Shown: positions 1 through 6,887 of the stretch, in pieces | Layout: every line of letters starts with the position of its first letter | How positions within the stretch are numbered: the stretch's first letter is position 1 | IMG/VR virus record: IMGVR_UViG_3300008450_000447 | Coordinates: 1-23,898 of that record | Length of the DNA: 23,898 bases | Source of the DNA: a virus | Strand: one strand, 5' to 3' | Translations under genes and position numbers: made by a program | The notes under the pieces: generated by a model | What the model saw: the letters and a program-made list of their open reading frames with translations, nothing else | Told to the model about the DNA's origin: nothing | The model's database searches: none

Positions 1-285
1 AAGGCCGCTTACTTCTTTTTCTCAAACGAAGGCGTCAAAGACAAACTTGCCGCTATGCGCCAACCCGAACATCCGATTGCGTGGGAAGTGCCGAGGGATG
101 TCAGCGATGACTATCGAAAACATATGCTCGCTGAAATAAAAAAAGACGTTATTAACGCGAAGACCAAACAAATTGAACAACGTTGGGTTCGCATAAGCGG
201 CAAAGCAAATCACCTTTGGGATTGCGAATGCATTGCGCTAGCAGCGGCGATGCTTGCCGGCGTATTGCCAACTGGAGACTTATGA
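1..285 (+). CDS. Terminase large subunit, C-terminal fragment (GpA-like)
   Basis: The reading frame is open from the first base and ends at TGA 283-285, so only the last 94 residues are in the window. In the family this is the end of the nuclease domain that cuts concatemeric DNA while the ATPase domain, outside the window, pumps DNA through the portal. The support is the segment WVRISGKANHLWDCECIALA near the end: an Asn-His-x-x-Asp-Cys signature followed by an Ala-rich helix, as in GpA-type large terminases, where the Asp is a likely metal ligand. Position also fits, just upstream of gpW-like and portal genes in a lambda-like order. The stop overlaps the next start as ATGA. A different large-terminase family is possible because the ATPase motifs are not visible. 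Confidence 0.8.
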   Translation, partial: KAAYFFFSNEGVKDKLAAMRQPEHPIAWEVPRDVSDDYRKHMLAEIKKDVINAKTKQIEQRWVRISGKANHLWDCECIALAAAMLAGVLPTGDL

Positions 286-512
286 CCTACTCACAACTGC
301 GAGAAAAAATCATCAATGCCGGGTATTTTTTAGAGCGCGGCATGTGGGGCCATGGCGTCAGTGCCATGACGACTTGGGAAATCCGACGCAACCCCGAAGA
401 CGAGCCGCCATGGGAATCGTCTGACTTTGTAGATTTCAATGATAAAGTCGATGCGCTCCATGCTGCGGCCAAACAGGCCGAGCGTAGATGGGGCGTGCCG
501 ATCTTCAGTTGA
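282..512 (+). CDS. Small phage protein of unknown function (76 aa)
   Basis: The start at 282 is chosen because its ATG forms an ATGA overlap with the terminase stop, the pattern used throughout this window; an upstream in-frame ATG at 183 would lie deep inside the terminase gene. The protein begins MTYSQLREKI, has a Trp-rich middle with an acidic stretch, and ends in a predicted helix rich in Ala and Lys. I recognise no family. Its place between terminase and gpW suggests a packaging or head-completion accessory role, but that is inference from position only. Confidence 0.7.
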   Translation: MTYSQLREKIINAGYFLERGMWGHGVSAMTTWEIRRNPEDEPPWESSDFVDFNDKVDALHAAAKQAERRWGVPIFS

Positions 513-528
513 CGCAATTACCAAAACA

Positions 529-777
529 ATGGGCCTTAACAAAAGCTTTTATGGACTGCCGCTCGCAACGCTTGAAAGTCTGCGAGCTAAATACCTCGCC
601 TGTCTTGAGGCCATTGCGGTTGCAGGCGCTAGCTATTCGATTGCAGGCCGTTCATTTACTCGCGCCAATCTGGCCGAAGTTTCTCAGACCGTTAAAGAAC
701 TCACTGCCGCAATCGAGAGTGCCAATGGCACGCGAGTTCGCCGAACAGTGACCGCATTCCCGACCCAACTTCCATGA
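529..777 (+). CDS. gpW-like head-completion (head-tail joining) protein
   Basis: This is an 82-residue protein, close to the roughly 70 residues usual for lambda gpW. It shows the same plan: an N-terminal helix (ATLESLRAKYLACLEAI), a short beta hairpin (SYSIAGRSFTRAN) and a second helix (LAEVSQTVKELTAAIE), then a basic tail. In lambda, gpW closes the portal after packaging and prepares the site for tail joining. It lies between terminase and portal, exactly where gpW sits in lambda-like phages. The start at 529 is the first ATG after the upstream stop; no Shine-Dalgarno is visible, but TTGAC lies 14-15 bases upstream. The stop overlaps the portal start as ATGA. Confidence 0.65.
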   Translation: MGLNKSFYGLPLATLESLRAKYLACLEAIAVAGASYSIAGRSFTRANLAEVSQTVKELTAAIESANGTRVRRTVTAFPTQLP

Positions 778-2852
778 AGCAAGATTTCATTACTAAAGCA
801 CTTGCAGTCGTATCGCCAAATCTTGCGATGGGCCGAATGGTCGCGCAACAAAAGCTCCGTAATTTCGGGCGCTTTGATTCCGCGCTCGATTCAACCAAAC
901 GCGGCATTTCGCGCAACATTTCAGGGGCCGAGGATACGGCAGGCACAACTGAGCGCTATAAACTCATCCGCGCTGCTCGCGACCTCGCCGACAACTTCCC
1001 GCCGATTCGCTCGTTGCTTCTCAAATTTGCGACCTACATTGCAGGACGCTTGAACTATCAGGCCCGCACAGGCAACCGAGATCTTGACGTGCAGGTCGAA
1101 CGCTATTGGCGCGAATGGTGCGCTAAATGCGATTTCTTGCGCCGCCATGATTTTGTGACGCTGTTGCAACTCGCCATCATGGCGATACTTCGCGACGGCG
1201 ATTGCGGCTTTATTATCGTTCGTGAAAAGGGCGAACTCAAATTGCAGAGCGTCGAATCCGATCGCATCGGCTCGCCTTACAATCGCTTGATTGACTCTGA
1301 CAATTATATCGGCGGAATCATGCTCGATGAATATGGCCGCCCGGACTTTTACGAGATCTACGTTCGCACAATCAACAACCAATACATCTCCCCGACGGCG
1401 ATCCCTGCTGCCGAGTTCATCCATCTTTTCGATCCGACTCGCCTTGATGAATATCGTGGCCGCTCGGCCTTTGCAACGGCGCTCAATGCAGCACGCGACT
1501 TGCAGGAAGCACTTAAAGCTGAAATCCAAGCAATCAAATTCGCTTCTTACCAAACAGGCGTGATCGTTTCAGAAACAGGGGCCGCAGATGCGAGTGATTA
1601 TTTTGCAACGTCTACGCAAAATGATTTTGGCCAACGTGAAAAACTTGAAAGCATTGACCCCGGAACACTCAATTATCTCTCGCCCGGCGAGAAAATGGAG
1701 ATGTTCAAAAGCGATCGCCCAGGTGGCGCATTTGGCGAATTCGTTCGATTAGTGCAATCGCATATTTGCATGTCGGTTGGGTTGCCTTATGGGTTTTCTT
1801 TTGACGCCGACAAGTCCGGCCCGATGGCTCGCATGGAAGCCGAAATGGCCGATCGCACCTTTGCTCGCTGGCGTCGGTTGCTTGAATGCCAATTCCTTGA
1901 TCGAATTAAAAACATCGTTCTGCTTGATGCTGCATCTCGCGGGCTGATTCCTGACAACCCTGATTTACTCAATGGGCGTTGGGGATGGCCGCGCAAAGCA
2001 TCGATCGACTATGGCCGCGAGGCGAGAGCCGACATTGATCTGTGGAAGGCAGGGCTTAAAACTGCTGCGCAGATTTACAATGAGCAAGGCGAAGATTACG
2101 AAGACGCACTTCGCACGAGAGCAAAAGAGGCATCGATGCTTGTCGAGCTTTCTGAAGAGTATTCGATCCCGCCGCAATATATCTCGGATTCTATCGCCAT
2201 GCCAAAACGCGATGAAGTGATGCCTGCTGCAGCGACAGAATCTGTGCAGCAACTGCCTGAAACTGTCGCACCCGAAATTGTCGCACCCGTGCAAGCCGCC
2301 GAATTTCAAGACGGCCACAAACCCACGCAAGGCATGATTGCCGAGGCGAAGAAAGGTTTAGAATGGCGGCGTGAATATGGCCGAGGCGGAACGAATGTCG
2401 GCGTGGCCCGCGCTCGCGATATCTCCAATGGCAAGAATTTGAGCGAGGAGACGGTGAAGCGAATGCACAGCTACTTCTCCCGCCACGAAGTAGACAAGAA
2501 GGGCAAGGGCTTTTCTCCCGGCGAAGATGGGTTTCCATCCGCAGGCCGCATTGCATGGGCCTTGTGGGGCGGCGATGCGGGGCAAACTTGGGCAGCGGAT
2601 AAGGTGAAGGGCATGAAACTTTCAGAGCATCCCGAACGCAAGCACCTTGCTGTTGTGATGCGCGATGCCCACGGTCAATTTCAAGGTATCGAGCATCAAA
2701 CGGAACTTGTGATGCCTGAGCCTGAAGCGCGCGAAGAAGAAGATGACTTCATTGACCGCTGCATGATTCACCCGACTATGGAAAGCGAATACAAAGACAC
2801 CGAACAGCGGCTCGCCGTCTGCTATGCTCAATGGAGAGGAGAAAATAAATGA
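774..2852 (+). CDS. Portal protein, lambda type, with fused C-terminal domain
   Basis: At 692 residues this is the largest head gene and matches lambda-type portals in its first 480 or so residues: an early Arg-rich segment, the stretch NRDLDVQVERYWREWCAKCD, the strand block AILRDGDCGFIIV and the helix after HLFDPTRLDEYRGRS. Twelve copies would form the ring at one capsid vertex through which DNA enters. About residues 509-615 are an added domain with GRGGTNVGVARARDISNGKN, a Lys- and Gly-rich loop and GRIAWALWGGDAGQTWA; I recall this as a conserved phage domain of unknown function often found alone or on other proteins. Residues 656-689 carry a second motif, RCM...EYKDTEQRLAVCYAQW, with two Cys. 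The start is an ATGA overlap with the gpW-like gene, and the end overlaps the next gene. Confidence 0.9.
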   Translation: MKQDFITKALAVVSPNLAMGRMVAQQKLRNFGRFDSALDSTKRGISRNISGAEDTAGTTERYKLIRAARDLADNFPPIRSLLLKFATYIAGRLNYQARTGNRDLDVQVERYWREWCAKCDFLRRHDFVTLLQLAIMAILRDGDCGFIIVREKGELKLQSVESDRIGSPYNRLIDSDNYIGGIMLDEYGRPDFYEIYVRTINNQYISPTAIPAAEFIHLFDPTRLDEYRGRSAFATALNAARDLQEALKAEIQAIKFASYQTGVIVSETGAADASDYFATSTQNDFGQREKLESIDPGTLNYLSPGEKMEMFKSDRPGGAFGEFVRLVQSHICMSVGLPYGFSFDADKSGPMARMEAEMADRTFARWRRLLECQFLDRIKNIVLLDAASRGLIPDNPDLLNGRWGWPRKASIDYGREARADIDLWKAGLKTAAQIYNEQGEDYEDALRTRAKEASMLVELSEEYSIPPQYISDSIAMPKRDEVMPAAATESVQQLPETVAPEIVAPVQAAEFQDGHKPTQGMIAEAKKGLEWRREYGRGGTNVGVARARDISNGKNLSEETVKRMHSYFSRHEVDKKGKGFSPGEDGFPSAGRIAWALWGGDAGQTWAADKVKGMKLSEHPERKHLAVVMRDAHGQFQGIEHQTELVMPEPEAREEEDDFIDRCMIHPTMESEYKDTEQRLAVCYAQWRGENK

Positions 2853-3262
2853 TCGCCCAAGGAATCGCACTTGAAGCCAAGCGGCAGTTTTTAGTCGGCA
2901 TGCACCAGCCGACAGACACCTATAAGCTCGCACTCTATACCAAACGTGCCAATATCAGCCCATCGACTAAAACCTACACTGCCGAAGGCGAAGTGGTCGG
3001 CCCAGGATACACAAAAGGCGGGATCACTCTTACTGGCTATCAATCAGATATGGCGGGAAAGAATGCGTATGTAACCTTTGATGACATTCGCATCGAGCGC
3101 GCAACCTTTACAGCGCACGGCGCGATGGTTTATAACGCATCAAAGGGCAACGCTGTTCTTTGCACATTAAACTTCGGCAGTGATCGCCCCGTCTTTGACG
3201 GTGCCTTTGAACTCAAATTTCCGAAACCAAACGAAAACCAAGCACTCATCCTATTCGCATGA
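2849..3262 (+). CDS. Conserved phage structural protein of unknown function (137 aa)
   Basis: The start overlaps the portal stop as ATGA and has one of the few good Shine-Dalgarno sequences in the window (GGAGAGGAG, 2834-2842). The protein begins MIAQGIALEAKRQFLVGMHQ and continues with DTYKLALYTKRANISPST, TYTAEGEVVGPGYTKGG and a strand-rich half ending in KFPKPNENQALILFA. This resembles a family I recall from many tailed phages near head or tail-fibre genes, all beta-strand rich, with no firm function. Position between portal and protease suggests a virion protein, possibly decorating the head or acting with the repeat-rich protein two genes downstream. Confidence 0.75.
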   Translation: MIAQGIALEAKRQFLVGMHQPTDTYKLALYTKRANISPSTKTYTAEGEVVGPGYTKGGITLTGYQSDMAGKNAYVTFDDIRIERATFTAHGAMVYNASKGNAVLCTLNFGSDRPVFDGAFELKFPKPNENQALILFA

Positions 3263-3540
3263 TCGCTACTAATCCTATTGCTATCGACGGCAAAACCTAC
3301 GACCGCTACTCCTTGAATTTAGCGATAACGGGCAAATATAACGGCGATGGTAGCACTGACGCCAGCATCGCCTGCCGCCTTATCCCGACCCGCATCGAGA
3401 ACGGAGAGGTCATCACCGCCGAAGCCCACGCCAAAGGCATCGTCCTCGGAACGCTCGACGGCAGCGACGAAGCCACCCAGCAAGCCGTCGCCGCGATCCA
3501 GTCCGCATTGCAAGCCTACCTCGCCGCGAAAGGACTGTAA
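3259..3540 (+). CDS. Small phage protein of unknown function (93 aa)
   Basis: The ATG overlaps the preceding stop as ATGA. The protein has an N-terminal strand-rich part (IAIDGKTYDRYSLNLAITGK, then ASIACRLIPTRIENGEVI) and a C-terminal helix rich in Ala and Gln (DEATQQAVAAIQSALQAYLA). No family is recognised with confidence. It is part of the same overlapping gene chain as the structural gene before it and lies three bases before the fibre-like gene, so a shared role with that pair is plausible but unproven. Confidence 0.7.
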   Translation: MIATNPIAIDGKTYDRYSLNLAITGKYNGDGSTDASIACRLIPTRIENGEVITAEAHAKGIVLGTLDGSDEATQQAVAAIQSALQAYLAAKGL

Positions 3541-3543
3541 GCC

Positions 3544-5142
3544 ATGGCCCTCATTGTTTCAGCAGCGAGCGGAAATTTTAACGCAGGAGCGACATGGGTC
3601 GGCGGCGTTGTGCCTACGGTCGGTGACGAAGCGCGGGCTTCGGATACTCACACTATCACAATCACCGCAAATGCCACTTGCGATGAAGTCTCGAATGCAG
3701 GCACAGGCATTTTCACGCTCAACAGCGGCGTGACGCTGACTGCGAATGTCACAAGCAAATCCACCACTATCACGCGCAATTGCCTGCAATTCACCGCAGC
3801 ATCGCCAGCGACTGCAACGATTGTCGGAAACTGCACGGGGGGAACGGTAAGCACCGCAGTCGCCGTTGCAAATACATCCACAGGCTCGCTCACCATCACC
3901 GGAAACTGCATAGGTGGCAGTGGAGGCTCTGCCCACGGAGCAAACAACAACTCCACCGGAACGCTAACCATCACCGGAAACTGCACTGGCGGGAGTGGAG
4001 CCTCTACCTTCGGCGCAAACAACGCCTCCTCCGGAACAATGACCATCACCGGAAACGCGACTGGCGGGAGTTCAAGCAATACCAACGGAGCAAACAACAA
4101 CTCCACCGGAACGCTGACCATCACCGGAAACTGCACGGGGGGGAGCGGCGCTGCTGCCCACGGAGCAAGCAACGCCTCCACCGGAACGCTGACCATCACC
4201 GGAAACTGCACAGGCGGGAGTGGGGGCGGTGCCTTCGGCGCAAACAACAACTCCACCGGAACAATGACCGTCGTCGGCACAATCAACGCCAGCGAATTTA
4301 ATTATGGAGTCGGCGGCCCAAACCGAGGCCAAGTCACGCTTCTCACAGGGCCATTCATCGCCTCAACGACATTCGGCGTGAATCCGATTGGTTGCCTTTC
4401 TTGGCGGTGGGCCGCATCACTCAACAACCAGACATACATCACGGTCCCGACGAACAACCTCCTCGCAACGCGCAATTTGGTCACGCCTGACAACGCGACC
4501 AATTTCCCAGCCGCCAGCAATGTCCGCAGCGCAATCACCTATGGGATCGGCGGGGCATTAACTGGCACTTGCGCCGTCCCGCCTGCTGGGTCTGTCGCCT
4601 TCGGTGTGCCGGTCGATAATACAACTGGCACGGCCACGCTTTCCGCCGCGCAGATTTGGGATTATGCGCTTTCGGCTATCACATCAAGCAACACAATCGG
4701 CACGCTACTGAAAACCAACATCGACGCCACAATCTCAAGCCGCTCTACCGCTACGACCGCAGGAATCGCTGATGCCGTGTGGGATGAAGTTATGAGCGAC
4801 CACACGATCAATGGAACCTATGGCGATCGAATCGTTCGCTCGCTAAATAGCAACAACACCCTTCAACTCACAGGCTCGCACCATGCTGCCGCAGATGTTC
4901 ACGAATTCCAGCCCGATGTCATTACAAACGATGCCATCGCTGCCAGCGCCGTCACAGAAATCGCGACAGGCGTGCGCACTGAACTCGCCACAGAACTCAC
5001 CGCTATCACCGAGCTTCATCTCATCCACGGCCTAAAGAGCGGATCAACGCTCACCGTCACGCCAACGAGCCGCAGTGCCGGCGCCGTATCGCAGACGATC
5101 GGCGGCGATGGAACAACTTCCACCACAGTTTCCCGCGACTAA
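3544..5142 (+). CDS. Repeat-rich fibre-like virion protein (532 aa)
   Basis: Residues 1-60 contain GNFNAGATWVGGVVPTVGDE, a motif I associate with phage and secreted beta-solenoid proteins. Residues 91-240 are six tandem 25-residue repeats, each roughly LTITGNCTGGSG followed by a Ser/Thr/Asn-rich linker (GANNNSTGT); a seventh partial copy follows. The regular strand-turn pattern suggests a beta-helix or solenoid stalk. The middle has AAQIWDYALSAI and ADAVWDEVMSDHTINGTYG, motifs common in phage fibre and structural proteins, and the C-terminus ends with TSRSAGAVSQTIGGDGTTST. There are no transmembrane segments. It lies inside the head module, between portal and protease, which favours a head-attached fibre over a tail fibre. 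SD-like AAAGGA lies 11 bases before the start. Function as a fibre is inferred. Confidence 0.8.
   Translation: MALIVSAASGNFNAGATWVGGVVPTVGDEARASDTHTITITANATCDEVSNAGTGIFTLNSGVTLTANVTSKSTTITRNCLQFTAASPATATIVGNCTGGTVSTAVAVANTSTGSLTITGNCIGGSGGSAHGANNNSTGTLTITGNCTGGSGASTFGANNASSGTMTITGNATGGSSSNTNGANNNSTGTLTITGNCTGGSGAAAHGASNASTGTLTITGNCTGGSGGGAFGANNNSTGTMTVVGTINASEFNYGVGGPNRGQVTLLTGPFIASTTFGVNPIGCLSWRWAASLNNQTYITVPTNNLLATRNLVTPDNATNFPAASNVRSAITYGIGGALTGTCAVPPAGSVAFGVPVDNTTGTATLSAAQIWDYALSAITSSNTIGTLLKTNIDATISSRSTATTAGIADAVWDEVMSDHTINGTYGDRIVRSLNSNNTLQLTGSHHAAADVHEFQPDVITNDAIAASAVTEIATGVRTELATELTAITELHLIHGLKSGSTLTVTPTSRSAGAVSQTIGGDGTTSTTVSRD
3814..4263 (+). repeat. Six tandem 75-bp coding repeats
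   Basis: The units run 3814-3888 (divergent), 3889-3963, 3964-4038, 4039-4113, 4114-4188 and 4189-4263. Each encodes 25 residues. Units 2-6 share long near-identical DNA such as CTGACCATCACCGGAAACTG, with most differences concentrated in the middle of each unit. A Cys occurs at position 7 of every unit except unit 4, which has Ala. The nucleotide-level similarity points to recent tandem duplication and possible copy-number variation. Confidence 0.9.
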
Positions 5143-5630
5143 TGACAATTCTTACAAGCCTGCTCATAGCCACGCAGGGCTTGTTGCCCACGCCGACTCC
5201 TTTAGAGATCGGCACGCAGGGCTTGCTGACGGTTGGCGCACCACCACCACCGCCTATTGTCGGGCGCGATTTGCCTGGCGCATTTGGCCGAATCGAAGAT
5301 CGCAAGGTCGTTGTCAAGATTACCGGCACTACGGCCACGCTGCGCTCGAGCAATCTTGTTGAAATCGTCATCTCGGCCTGCGTCGATGTCGCAGGCACGA
5401 TTGACCAGATTGCAGGCAAAATCTGTGCTCCATCGGTTCACCTTGGCGCCATCGCCGAAGTCGCCGGCAATGTGCAGCATTTTTCAGCCATGCGCGTGAA
5501 GCCGACCATTTCGACTTCATTCACAATCATCGGTTGCCAGGAAGAAGACGAAGGCAAGATTCGCGCACTCGCGCAAGCTGCGCTCAAAAGATTTATCCTT
5601 GATTCGATCCAACGCGGATATAGTGACTGA
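5142..5630 (+). CDS. Phage protein of unknown function (162 aa)
   Basis: The start forms a TAATG overlap with the fibre-like gene. The N-terminus contains a duplicated hydrophobic phrase, IATQGLLPT and IGTQGLLTV, encoded by a repeated 13-base sequence (CACGCAGGGCTTG at 5171 and 5213), then a run of five Pro (residues 35-39). The rest is strand rich (DRKVVVKITGTTATLRSS, LVEIVISACVDV) and ends in a helix with basic residues (EGKIRALAQAALKRF). I do not recognise a family. Coupling to the fibre-like gene suggests a partner such as an anchor or assembly factor. Confidence 0.7.
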   Translation: MTILTSLLIATQGLLPTPTPLEIGTQGLLTVGAPPPPPIVGRDLPGAFGRIEDRKVVVKITGTTATLRSSNLVEIVISACVDVAGTIDQIAGKICAPSVHLGAIAEVAGNVQHFSAMRVKPTISTSFTIIGCQEEDEGKIRALAQAALKRFILDSIQRGYSD

Positions 5631-5651
5631 TTTTGACATTCGCGCCTTCGC

Positions 5652-6503
5652 ATGGACACGATCGAAGGCGTTTCAATCATCAGCGTAGGAGAGGCAAAAG
5701 GACATGGGCTTTTTGTCGATATGCAAACCTTGCAGGAAGTCAAATCCTGCGCCGAAACCTACAAGGGCGGCGTGAAGGTGAATCTCGACCACGGCGCTGG
5801 CATCAAGGACATCGTCGGCTTTGTCGATAACTTCCGAATCATCGGCGAACAGCTTCTCGGCGATCTCAACCTTTTGGAAAACGCAGAAAAACGCGACTAC
5901 ATCCTTGAGATCGCTAATAAGCTCCCAGACACATTTGGCATCTCAATCGCCTTCAGCGGGCCGATCCGCGAGCGAGATGGCCGTCGTTTCGCTAGTTGCT
6001 CCGAGCTTTACAGTGCCGATCTCGTTCAGACTCCGGCAGCAAATCCGACGGGCCTGTTTTCCTTCGAGGCCAAGACAGTTGACAATTCTTCCAAACAAAT
6101 GGAAGACGCAACCATCGAAATCGAACCGAAGGAAGATGAAGTGTCGATTGCCGACATTATTTCTCGCCTCACCGCCCTTGAGTCTGCCTTTGGCGACTAC
6201 AAGAAGAAAATGGAAGAGATGCCTGCCAAAGAAGAGGAAATGAGTAGCTGCGAGGCATCTGCCCCTAGCGACATTTCCAAACTTGAGGCAAAAATCGATC
6301 AGATCATCTCGAACTTTGGAGCCGCTCCGCTGAAGGCTAGCGCGGTCGCCGAGGATAAGCCCGCTGAGAAATTCGATCTCAAGGCGATCATCGAGAATAA
6401 AACTCGCGAACTCGGTTCTCGCACTGCGGCCATCAAGTTTGCGATGACCAATCACCCCTCCGAATACATCGCTCTTCGCGATTCCAATCAACTCAATTTC
6501 TAA
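5652..6503 (+). CDS. Prohead protease with C-terminal scaffold-like region
   Basis: The first 140 residues look like an HK97/assemblin-fold prohead serine protease. The candidate nucleophile is Ser98 in FGISIAFSG and the candidate partner is His47 in KVNLDHG; the following ELYSADLVQTPAANPTGLF (about 118-136) is a further conserved block, with Asp123 or Glu118 as a possible third residue. Such enzymes cleave scaffold and capsid proteins during head maturation. From about residue 150 the protein becomes acidic and helical, with a likely coiled coil (DIISRLTALESAFGDYKKKM) and a second helix (SDISKLEAKIDQIISNFG), as expected for an internal scaffold. Decoration and major capsid genes follow directly. 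The start lacks a Shine-Dalgarno; TTGACA lies 13 bases upstream. Confidence 0.8.
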   Translation: MDTIEGVSIISVGEAKGHGLFVDMQTLQEVKSCAETYKGGVKVNLDHGAGIKDIVGFVDNFRIIGEQLLGDLNLLENAEKRDYILEIANKLPDTFGISIAFSGPIRERDGRRFASCSELYSADLVQTPAANPTGLFSFEAKTVDNSSKQMEDATIEIEPKEDEVSIADIISRLTALESAFGDYKKKMEEMPAKEEEMSSCEASAPSDISKLEAKIDQIISNFGAAPLKASAVAEDKPAEKFDLKAIIENKTRELGSRTAAIKFAMTNHPSEYIALRDSNQLNF

Positions 6504-6521
6504 TCACCCACTTATATGGCA
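6501..6521 (+). promoter_or_regulatory. Duplicated leader before decoration gene
   Basis: From the protease stop to the third codon of the next gene, the sequence TAATCACCCA followed by five bases and ATGGCA matches the leader at 6867-6887 with only two differences in 21 bases. There is no Shine-Dalgarno in either. Both precede abundant virion proteins, so a shared translation signal or a duplicated gene start is possible. Confidence 0.4.
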
Positions 6522-6869
6522 ACACAAATCGACAATAATTTTCGCAGCTTCTCGTTCGCTTCGGCGATCAGCGCGAACACGCTCGTCTATGTTTCCGGCA
6601 ATAACGCGGCAGCCGCCGTTGTGACTGCCTCTGAAGCAATCGGCGTTGTTCAGGACGACACTGCCGCCGCTGATGTCGGCGACGTGAAACTTTTCCACCC
6701 AACCCAATTCGGCATTGTTTCTCCCGGTCCTGTGACTGCGGGCAACAACATCTTCGCCACCACTGGCGGCGTGATTGTCGGAACGCTTGTTACTTCGGGA
6801 GTCACGCTCGGCGTGGCGCTCCAAAGCGGCGCCACCGGCGAGGTCATCGAATACGTTGTGAAACTCTAA
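6516..6869 (+). CDS. Head decoration protein candidate (DUF2190-like)
   Basis: The protein has 117 residues, rich in Ala, Val, Gly and Thr, with strand blocks such as ANTLVYVSGNNAAAAVV, EAIGVVQDDTAAADVGDVKL and VTLGVALQSGATGEVIEYV. This layout (an initial value, loss with time, a Gly-rich reset and a final EVIEYV strand) resembles DUF2190-type proteins found just before major capsid genes, several of which act as capsid decoration or stabilising proteins. Its position, 12 bases before the major capsid gene, supports that. It is expected to bind the outer face of the expanded head. Confidence 0.75.
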   Translation: MATQIDNNFRSFSFASAISANTLVYVSGNNAAAAVVTASEAIGVVQDDTAAADVGDVKLFHPTQFGIVSPGPVTAGNNIFATTGGVIVGTLVTSGVTLGVALQSGATGEVIEYVVKL

Positions 6870-6887
6870 TCACCCAATCATATGGCA
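6867..6887 (+). promoter_or_regulatory. Duplicated leader before major capsid gene
   Basis: This is the second copy of the leader described at 6501-6521: TAATCACCCA begins with the stop codon of the decoration gene and ends in the start ATGGCA of the capsid gene. The invariant first ten bases lie where a ribosome-binding site would normally be, but carry no purine-rich SD core. Confidence 0.4.

Noticed and set aside
921-1553. 210-codon frame opposite the portal gene
   Set aside because: Shadow of a well-supported portal; no start context or family signal.
3814-4263. CRISPR-like array
   Set aside because: Repeats are contiguous, coding and in frame, with no unique spacers and no cas genes.
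3648-4286. Long open frame (212 codons) on the - strand over the repeat region
   Set aside because: Its translation is itself a repeat, reflecting the 75-bp units of the + strand gene; the + strand product has meaningful motifs and joins the gene chain.
3780-4301. Alternative + strand frame across the repeats
   Set aside because: It is a shadow caused by the same repeats, rich in His and Arg, without start context.
5633-5661. TTGACA as a true promoter before the protease (and similar copies)
   Set aside because: No -10 element at 16-18 bases and the transcript would start inside the gene.
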